11,186 nt of DNA. Source: an uncultured Bryobacterales bacterium. GTDB lineage: Bacteria > Acidobacteriota > Terriglobia > Bryobacterales > Bryobacteraceae. The DNA lies in contig CALGAR010000116.1 of the NCBI GenBank assembly GCA_937959285.1, positions 1 to 11,186 on the forward strand, given 5' to 3'. Below, piece by piece: positions 1 through 5,142 of this stretch. The notes below the pieces were generated by a model. That model worked only from the letters and a program-made list of their open reading frames with translations, did not search any database and was not told the DNA's origin. How positions within the stretch are numbered: the first letter of the stretch is position 1; each line of letters opens with the position of its first letter. Made by a program: the position numbers and the translations under genes.

Positions 1-1
1 G

Positions 2-28
2 ATTCGCGGCGTGGAGATTGTGCGATGA
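2..28 (+). CDS. 3' end of an unidentified upstream gene (partial)
   Basis: Reading from base 2 gives a short open frame ending ...IRGVEIVR and a TGA at 26-28. That TGA overlaps the ATG (25-27) of the next gene as ATGA. Such overlaps usually mark translationally coupled genes, so this is probably the C-terminus of the preceding member of the same exporter operon. Only eight residues are visible, so no function can be given and the reading frame itself is inferred from the overlap. Confidence 0.4.
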   Translation: MRGVEIVR

Positions 29-972
29 CGGGCCACAACTGCATCGTCTTTGATGACGTCTCTCGCTTTTATGGCGACGTACTGGGCGTGAATCACGTAA
101 ACCTGACGATTCCTCCAGGCATTACGAGCCTGGTAGGACCCAACGGGTCAGGCAAGACCACGCTGATGAACCTGATGACAGGGCTGATCAGACCCACTCG
201 GGGCAGCATCCGGGTTCTGGGCATCAGCCCGGAGAATCCCGAAGCTCTGTTCCGCCTCGTGGGCTACTGCACGCAGTTCGACAGCTTCCCGAAGGCTATG
301 ACCGGCTACCAGTTCGTAAGCTCGTACCTGCGGGTGCACGGCTACAGCAGAGAGGAAGCGGACCAGCGGACGTGGGAGGCGCTGGACAAGGTGAGCATGA
401 GGGAAGCGGCTCACCGGAAGGTCGCCGGCTACAGCAAAGGGATGCGGCAGCGCATCAAGCTGGCGCAGGCTTTGTCGCACAGCCCGAGAGTCCTGGTTCT
501 CGATGAGCCTCTGAACGGCCTTGATCCCATGGCGCGAGCGGAAACGATCGCTCTGTTTCAGGCGCTGGGCAGGCAAGGCGTTCACGTCATCGTTTCGAGT
601 CACATCCTGCACGAAGTCGACCGCATCTCGGACCAGGTTGTGCTGCTAAGCTCCGGCTACGTTGTCGCCGAAGGACAAATTCAAGGCGTGCGCAGCGAAG
701 TGAAGGATCACCCAATTCAAATTGCGATTCGCTGCACCCGGCCAAGGCTGCTGGCCACGCGCCTGTTCGAATACGATCACATGGTGGAAGCCAGCATCCA
801 CCCGGACGGGCTTGGGCTGCTGATACGCACGCGCGATGCTGATGCGCTCTATCTTGCTCTGAATCGGCTGATTCTGGAATGCGATCTGGAGGTGGAGTCC
901 GTGGCGCCGGCTGACGAAGATGTGAATTCGGTGTATCAGTATCTGATCGGAAGCGAAGGGGCTGCAGCATGA
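25..972 (+). CDS. ABC transporter ATP-binding subunit (exporter type)
   Basis: A 315-residue cytoplasmic ATPase that would drive an ABC-2 exporter by ATP hydrolysis. Visible motifs: Walker A GPNGSGKT at about residues 38-45, Q-loop glutamine at Q84, a non-canonical signature YSKGM at 136-140 in place of LSGGQ, Walker B VLVLDEP at 156-162 with catalytic E161, the D-loop just after (NGLDPMA), and the H-loop histidine H193 in SSHIL. The roughly 100 residues after the H-loop form a C-terminal accessory region, common in ABC-2 exporter ATPases. The ATG at 25 is preceded by GGAG (13-16) and overlaps the upstream stop. The gene ends by overlapping the next start as ATGA at 969-972, so ATPase and permease should be made together. 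Substrate cannot be told from sequence. Drug/antibiotic, lipid or polysaccharide export are all possible. Confidence 0.93.
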   Translation: MTGHNCIVFDDVSRFYGDVLGVNHVNLTIPPGITSLVGPNGSGKTTLMNLMTGLIRPTRGSIRVLGISPENPEALFRLVGYCTQFDSFPKAMTGYQFVSSYLRVHGYSREEADQRTWEALDKVSMREAAHRKVAGYSKGMRQRIKLAQALSHSPRVLVLDEPLNGLDPMARAETIALFQALGRQGVHVIVSSHILHEVDRISDQVVLLSSGYVVAEGQIQGVRSEVKDHPIQIAIRCTRPRLLATRLFEYDHMVEASIHPDGLGLLIRTRDADALYLALNRLILECDLEVESVAPADEDVNSVYQYLIGSEGAAA

Positions 973-1814
973 ATACCGCACAGTCACTGCCCTGGGATCT
1001 CTGGTCGCGTCAAATCGCATCCGTGCTGCGGCTGGAGGTGAAGAAAAGCTTCCTCTCTCGCGGGGCTCTCTGGATTTACCTGCTGGCTTGCGCACCGGTC
1101 CTGCTCACCGGCGGACATAGCCTCTACGAAATGGCTCGAAGCCAGTCGGACTGCTCGATTCCAGTAGACACGTTGGTCTTTGCAGGCATCTTTCAGTTCT
1201 TCTACCTGCGTCTGGGAATTTACTTTGGCTGCGTCGGCATCTTCACGAACCTTTTCCGAGCGGAAATGCTGGAGCGGACGATGCATTACTACCTCCTGAT
1301 GCCCATGCGGCGGGAGGTGCTGCTGGTTGGCAAGTATCTGGCGGGCCTGCTCGCTTCCGGTATTCTCTTCAGTCTCAGCGTTGCAGCTTCGTATCTGCTG
1401 ATTGCTGCGCATTTCGGCGACGAGTGGCGCGAGTTCCTCTTTGCCGGGCAGGGAATGTACCAGCTCGCCTGGTATCTGGTGGTTACCGTTCTGGCCTGTG
1501 TCGGATATGGCGCGGTCTTTGTGCTGGCGGGGCTGGTCTTCCGGAATCCAATGATTCCTGCGGCCGTCATCATGGTGTGGGAAGCCGCAAATGCCTTCCT
1601 GCCGCCGATTCTTCAACGGCTGAGTGTCACGTTTTACCTCAAGTCGCTCAGCCCGGTAGAAATCCCGGTCAAAGGCCCTCTGGCGCTGTTTGCCGTGAAC
1701 GCCACGCCCACGCCAGCCTGGCTTGCGATTCCCGGATTGATCCTGGTATCCCTCGCGATCCTGTCATGGGCCAGCCGCCGGGTGCGGAATCTGGAAATCA
1801 GCTACACGGAATAG
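969..1814 (+). CDS. ABC-2 type transporter permease subunit
   Basis: A 281-residue integral inner-membrane protein, the likely channel partner of the ATPase immediately upstream. Hydrophobic segments lie roughly at residues 33-50, 68-95, 118-147, 163-190, 195-215 and 250-268, giving the six-helix layout of ABC-2 permeases. The stretch around residues 97-125 (FRAEMLERTMHYYLLMPMRR, then a GK pair) matches the charged loop in this family in which R-x-E-x-E-R-T-L is followed by a P-x-S/R-R segment and GK. That loop contacts the ATPase. The start ATG at 969 has AAGGGG at 956-961 and overlaps the ATPase stop by four bases. It converges on the next gene with a gap of only five bases, so any terminator must lie inside a coding region. 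Substrate unknown. Confidence 0.87.
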   Translation: MNTAQSLPWDLWSRQIASVLRLEVKKSFLSRGALWIYLLACAPVLLTGGHSLYEMARSQSDCSIPVDTLVFAGIFQFFYLRLGIYFGCVGIFTNLFRAEMLERTMHYYLLMPMRREVLLVGKYLAGLLASGILFSLSVAASYLLIAAHFGDEWREFLFAGQGMYQLAWYLVVTVLACVGYGAVFVLAGLVFRNPMIPAAVIMVWEAANAFLPPILQRLSVTFYLKSLSPVEIPVKGPLALFAVNATPTPAWLAIPGLILVSLAILSWASRRVRNLEISYTE

Positions 1815-1819
1815 GTGTT

Positions 1820-2227
1820 CTATCTGGGAGCGGCCGCACGGGTCCGCCGGGGCGGTTCGAGAAAAAGATATTCCGTCTCTTCGGAAAGAAGAACCCAGAG
1901 CGCGTAGAGGCCGATCGGCGTTCCGATCGGAACGGCAAGCACGTCCAGGAGCGCCACGGGGATCGCGATGTAGCGTGCCCACTCCGCGTACCGCAAGAGG
2001 CCGACACCAGATAGAACGGCCGGAAATGCGGCGATCAGCAAGACCGCACTGAGAAGCGTGAGGTATGTCGCGCTGGCGGGCACGGTTTCCGCCAGTCTCC
2101 TGCTGGAGGAGGCCAGCAGGAGCTGTACGATTCGGTCCATCCAAAGCAGCGAAAGGATTCCGAACACCGCCCCGCCAGCTCCGGCGCAGATATTGATCCA
2201 TCCCAGCGCTCGGACATGTCGATCCAT
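1820..2227 (-). CDS. small multi-pass membrane protein, uncharacterised
   Basis: A 135-residue protein with hydrophobic segments near residues 8-29, 52-75, 82-100 and 102-115, ending in a short basic tail (PPRRTRAAAPR). It has the pattern I associate with a widespread uncharacterised family of small bacterial membrane proteins: GxGLLRxxxWAR near residues 74-85, then a helix and a VPIGTPIGLYALWVLLS block at about 99-115. No catalytic residues are evident and I cannot assign a function. It starts at an ATG (2227) six bases after the stop of the secreted repeat-protein gene on the same strand, so the two are probably cotranscribed. No strong Shine-Dalgarno is present (only GGTAG), which fits translational coupling. 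Confidence 0.8.
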   Translation of the reverse strand: MDRHVRALGWINICAGAGGAVFGILSLLWMDRIVQLLLASSSRRLAETVPASATYLTLLSAVLLIAAFPAVLSGVGLLRYAEWARYIAIPVALLDVLAVPIGTPIGLYALWVLLSEETEYLFLEPPRRTRAAAPR

Positions 2228-2233
2228 GAATAA

Positions 2234-3262
2234 CTACCAGCTAACCTCGATCTCGTAGTGGTCAGCTCCGCTTGCTGAGTCCCGGATTTCAAAGATCAGC
2301 CGGTAGCCATTCCGGCTGGAGGGATACTCGATGATCTCCACGCTTCCACGGCCTCTCTGCTTGCGGAGCGATACATTGAGAGTCTCTGCAGCGGGCAATT
2401 CTCTCTCAAAAATGGCACTCTCCATCGAAACGGGGTTCCCCGTCACGACATCGAGTTTCGCTTCCCGGCCCTGGACAATCACCCGCACCTGCCCGTCCAC
2501 CTGCCCCGACCAGGTCAGGCCCCGAGTGGTGATCCCAGATCCGAGATCGAACCCTGAGGCGCGGCGCCAGGCGAGGGAGAAGGAATAATTGGACGCTCCG
2601 CTTTCCGGGTCGCTGATCAGGACTACGGCGGTGTAGCCGTTCTGGTGCGACGGCTGTTCGATAAGGCGGATCTCGCCGCGCCCTTTTGCATTCTCAAGAG
2701 TAGCGAGAAACGGGCTGGAAGGCATGACGCGGCGCACGCGGATCCGCTCCCGGCCGACCGGCTGTCCGCTACGCGCTTCCGATTGGCATGTCGTCCCGGC
2801 GCATCGCACCAGGACCTCCCCGTCTACCCGACCGCTCCAACTCACCTGTTCGTCGTCGCGGTCCTTCTTCTTCCCCTTCGGATCAAAGGGGTCACGCAGC
2901 GCCTCGCCGTCCCCCCAGTAGAATTCGAGGGCGTACAGAGCCGCGCCTGGCTGCCGGTCGTCGATACCCACAACAAGGGTGTAGTTGTTTTCGATGTTAG
3001 GCTGTTCGACAACCCAGACACGGCCGCGCCCCTCCACTACGCGGACGTCCACATTCTGACGGCGATCGGGAAGTTGTCGAGAGAAGCGGTGATAGGGGTA
3101 CTGCACGGGAACGCCGCTCTCCTCGCGGACCTTCAGGCGATCGCCGCGCACCAGCAGGGTAACAACGCCGTCCACCTGCCCTTCCCACACCAGGTTTGGC
3201 TCTTGACCTGCAAGCAAACCTCCCAGCAGGAGGGGTGCGAGCACGGCGCTAAGGAACTTCAC
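2234..3262 (-). CDS. secreted protein with three tandem copies of an unnamed ~91-residue domain
   Basis: A 342-residue protein beginning with a Sec-type signal peptide (MK, then a hydrophobic run to about residue 17, with likely cleavage near LAG|QE at 19/20). There is no lipobox cysteine. The mature part is three related units at residues 26-116, 142-232 and 251-342. Each opens with W-x-G-[QR]-V-D-G, has G-x-P-V about 25 residues in and GRG about 52 residues in, then an E-x-P...N-[NG]-Y block, and closes with D-x-x-x-G-A-x-x-Y and a final W. Alternating hydrophobic residues suggest beta-sandwich-like modules. A charged linker rich in K, D and E (117-141) joins units 1 and 2. The only cysteines, C154 and C159, are in unit 2. 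The start is GTG; an in-frame TAG lies four codons upstream (3272-3274), so no longer form exists. I do not recognise the family. Envelope adhesion, binding or scaffolding is a guess. Confidence 0.88.
   Translation of the reverse strand: MKFLSAVLAPLLLGGLLAGQEPNLVWEGQVDGVVTLLVRGDRLKVREESGVPVQYPYHRFSRQLPDRRQNVDVRVVEGRGRVWVVEQPNIENNYTLVVGIDDRQPGAALYALEFYWGDGEALRDPFDPKGKKKDRDDEQVSWSGRVDGEVLVRCAGTTCQSEARSGQPVGRERIRVRRVMPSSPFLATLENAKGRGEIRLIEQPSHQNGYTAVVLISDPESGASNYSFSLAWRRASGFDLGSGITTRGLTWSGQVDGQVRVIVQGREAKLDVVTGNPVSMESAIFERELPAAETLNVSLRKQRGRGSVEIIEYPSSRNGYRLIFEIRDSASGADHYEIEVSW
2237..3187 (-). repeat. coding tandem repeat: three ~91-codon domain units
   Basis: Within the secreted protein the units occupy 2915-3187 (unit 1), 2567-2839 (unit 2) and 2237-2512 (unit 3). 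Each runs from an opening tryptophan to a closing tryptophan, at 91, 91 and 92 residues. The GRG motif sits 52, 52 and 53 residues after the first W. Similarity is at protein level and the DNA has diverged, so the duplications are old. Units 2 and 3 look closest in their last third (QNGY/RNGY, SGAxxY). Confidence 0.8.
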
Positions 3263-3312
3263 TTCTCGATTCTACAGTGCGTGCGGCAACGCTTCCAAAA
3301 AGGAACCGGACT

Positions 3313-3359
3313 CCTGCCGGACTGCGTACTATCCCTAATAGGGAGGAAAGCCGGGCAGG
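3313..3359. promoter_or_regulatory. possible operator or leader structure (nested inverted repeats)
   Basis: An inner palindrome TCCCTA-A-TAGGGA (3332-3344) has two perfect six-base arms and one central base. That geometry suits a dimeric DNA-binding protein better than an RNA hairpin. It is enclosed by an outer inverted repeat CCTGCCGG / CCGG-GCAGG with one extra G. It lies about 180 bases before the glycosyltransferase start and about 70 bases before the start of the secreted-protein gene, so it could control either or both. I do not recognise the site as a known regulator's operator. Confidence 0.35.
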
Positions 3360-3517
3360 CTGCCGTTGTTGCGCGAACCGCCTGCAAATCAGGAAACACG
3401 GTAGAATATCCCTGTCGCAAGTTGTACCAGAATGGACTCTACAATATGCCGGTCTGCCGGTAATTGTACGCAGAGAAAGGGCCGGACAAAGGGAGTCCAG
3501 TACCTGTAGTTCAGCCT

Positions 3518-3522
3518 AGGAG
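3518..3522 (+). promoter_or_regulatory. ribosome binding site of the CslA-like gene
   Basis: AGGAG lies three bases before the ATG at 3526. The spacing is short but usable. The next in-frame ATG (3553, residue 10) has no purine-rich stretch before it, so the first ATG is preferred. Confidence 0.6.
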
Positions 3523-3525
3523 ATT

Positions 3526-5142
3526 ATGCCACTCGACGCACCGCCATTCGCGATGCTTGCTTCGTCTGCCACGGACCAGTTCCTTCGCTCACTGTTCGAT
3601 ACGAGTTTTGCGGGGATCCATCAACTGGACTGGTTCGACTGGATGCTGCTGATTCCCTATTTCTCGATTCTCGGCATTCTCTCTCTGTTCGGGCTGCACC
3701 GGTACGAGATTATACGGGCCTACTATAAGTCGCGCCATAAGATTCCAAAGGAGCCACCGAAGCGCTTTTCCGAACTTCCTCCGGTCACGATTCAGCTTCC
3801 TCTTTTTAACGAGCGTTACGTGGTGGACCAGTTGCTGGAGTCGGTAACAAAGATCGAGTATCCCCGGCACCTGCTTCAGATTCAGGTTCTCGATGATTCC
3901 ACTGATGAAACTCATCCGTATACGGAAGCTCTCGTTGCCCGCTACAGAGAGCGTGGCTTCCCCATCGAGTACCACCACCGCACAAACCGTCACGGCTTCA
4001 AAGCGGGAGCTTTACAGGAAGGGCTGAAGACGGCGACTGGCGAGCTCATCGCAATCTTCGACGCGGACTTCATGCCGCCCCCGGACTTCCTGAAGCGTAC
4101 GGTCGATTTCTTTGCAGACGAAAGCGTGGGCGTCGTCCAGACGCGCTGGAGTTACACGAACCGCGAGTACAATCTGTTGACCGAAGTGGAGGCAATGCTC
4201 CTCGACGGGCATTTCATCCTCGAGCACTGCTCCCGGTACGGTAATGGTTTCTTCTTCAACTTCAACGGCACCGCCGGAATCCTTCGCCGCAAGATGATCG
4301 AGGATGCGGGCGGCTGGCAGCACGATACTCTCACCGAAGATTCCGACCTCAGCTACAGGGCGCAGTTGAAGGGCTGGCGCTTCGTCTATGTCCCTTGGGT
4401 CGACTGTCCGTCGGAATTGCCGTTTGAGACGTACGGATTCCAGGTGCAGCAGTCGCGCTGGGCTAAGGGGCTTACACAAGTCGCAAAGAAGCTGCTTGTC
4501 CCGATCCTGAAGGCGAATCTTCCTTTGAGGACAAAGATCGAAGCGATCTTCCATCTCACGCCGAATATCTCCTACCCGCTCATGTTGATCGTCTCCGCGC
4601 TGATGCTGCCGGTGATGATTGTCCGGTTTTACATGGGCTGGTGGCAGATGCTTCTGCTGGACCTTCCGCTCATCATCGCTTCGTTTTGGTCCATCACGAT
4701 TTTCTATGTGATCGCGCAGCGCGAGCTCTACCCGAAGAACTGGAAGCGCTCGATCTTTCTGATTCCCGCTCTGATGGCTGCCGGCGTCGGCCTGACGATT
4801 ATCAACACCCGGGCGGTTTTAGAGGCATTGTTCGGTATCCAGACCAGCTTCGCCCGTACTCCGAAGTATGCCGTCGGCGGAAAGAAAGTGAAACTGACCG
4901 ACGTCAAGTACAGGCGGCGCAGTGGTTGGCTGCCTTACATTGAAATCGCACTTGGGACGTTCTTCCTCTTCGTCACCAGCTACGCAATTGACACGTATAA
5001 CTTCCTGGCCCTGCCCTTCCTGTTAGTGTTTGTTGCGGGCTACTACTGGGCCGGCTTCTCTACTTTATGGCAGGAGTACCAGGGCAAGCTTCGATGGCAG
5101 CGTGAGCGGCAGCTCGAGATGGAGACGGCCGCTTCGCGCTAG
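3526..5142 (+). CDS. CslA/cellulose-synthase-like family 2 glycosyltransferase
   Basis: A 538-residue membrane glycosyltransferase of the processive GT2 type. It would polymerise a beta-linked polysaccharide from a nucleotide sugar and pass it across the inner membrane. A TM segment lies near residues 38-57. The GT-A domain follows with the D,D,D,QxxRW set: VLDDSTDET (D123/D124), FDADF (D179, D181), TEDSD (270-274, D272 the likely general base) and QQSRW (308-312). FNGTAG (246-251) is the conserved acceptor-side loop. Further TM segments lie at about 348-368, 373-397, 407-427, 470-488 and 491-512, with the family FARTPK loop at 442-447. The motif wording (LDDSTDE, FNGTAG, AGGW, the SELP segment) is closer to plant CslA glucomannan 4-beta-mannosyltransferases than to BcsA. 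No PilZ domain is visible, so direct c-di-GMP control as in BcsA is unlikely. Mannan, glucomannan or another beta-glucan are possible products. No BcsB-like partner is adjacent. Confidence 0.88.
   Translation: MPLDAPPFAMLASSATDQFLRSLFDTSFAGIHQLDWFDWMLLIPYFSILGILSLFGLHRYEIIRAYYKSRHKIPKEPPKRFSELPPVTIQLPLFNERYVVDQLLESVTKIEYPRHLLQIQVLDDSTDETHPYTEALVARYRERGFPIEYHHRTNRHGFKAGALQEGLKTATGELIAIFDADFMPPPDFLKRTVDFFADESVGVVQTRWSYTNREYNLLTEVEAMLLDGHFILEHCSRYGNGFFFNFNGTAGILRRKMIEDAGGWQHDTLTEDSDLSYRAQLKGWRFVYVPWVDCPSELPFETYGFQVQQSRWAKGLTQVAKKLLVPILKANLPLRTKIEAIFHLTPNISYPLMLIVSALMLPVMIVRFYMGWWQMLLLDLPLIIASFWSITIFYVIAQRELYPKNWKRSIFLIPALMAAGVGLTIINTRAVLEALFGIQTSFARTPKYAVGGKKVKLTDVKYRRRSGWLPYIEIALGTFFLFVTSYAIDTYNFLALPFLLVFVAGYYWAGFSTLWQEYQGKLRWQRERQLEMETAASR
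5139..5142. other. shared CTAG: both convergent genes end here
   Basis: The plus-strand gene stops with TAG at 5140-5142. The minus-strand gene stops with TAG on the complement of 5139-5141. The palindrome CTAG therefore supplies both stop codons and there is no intergenic space. Terminators for both genes, if intrinsic, must sit inside the opposing coding sequence. Confidence 0.9.

Larger units (their letters stand above)
3263..3525. other. divergent intergenic region with nested inverted repeats
   Basis: These 263 bases lie between two divergently read genes and should hold both promoters. Seen directly: a 13-base odd palindrome TCCCTAATAGGGA at 3332-3344, flanked by CCTGCCGG (3313-3320) and CCGGGCAGG (3351-3359); a direct repeat CCGGACT at 3306-3312 and 3317-3323; a small CCGG-TCTG-CCGG hairpin at 3449-3460; and GGAC/GTCC at 3484-3487 and 3495-3498. 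Two -10-like hexamers read rightward, TAGAAT (3402-3407) and TACAAT (3440-3445). Neither has a well-spaced -35, so I do not call a promoter. No credible gene is present. Confidence 0.6.

Noticed and set aside
984..1616. Open frame of 210 codons on the minus strand
   Set aside because: It is antisense to the ABC-2 permease, is rich in Gln/His/Arg and shows no domain. The permease frame has the right helices and an ATGA overlap.
1815..1819. Intrinsic terminator between the convergent permease and membrane-protein genes
   Set aside because: Only five bases separate the stops, and I saw no hairpin plus T-tract in the adjoining coding ends.
3402..3445. Promoter for the glycosyltransferase gene at TAGAAT or TACAAT
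   Set aside because: Neither hexamer has a -35-like match at 16-18 bases. TTGTAC (3422-3427) is only 12 bases from TACAAT. Recorded as a weak hint only.
2645..3463. Open frame of 272 codons on the plus strand running into the intergenic region
   Set aside because: It is antisense to the repeat protein. The minus-strand reading has a signal peptide and three internally consistent repeats, which cannot arise by chance. No ribosome binding site precedes the plus frame.
3464..3652. Small plus-strand open frame overlapping the start of the glycosyltransferase
   Set aside because: It reads through the ribosome binding site and first codons of a well-supported gene in another frame and has no start signal of its own.
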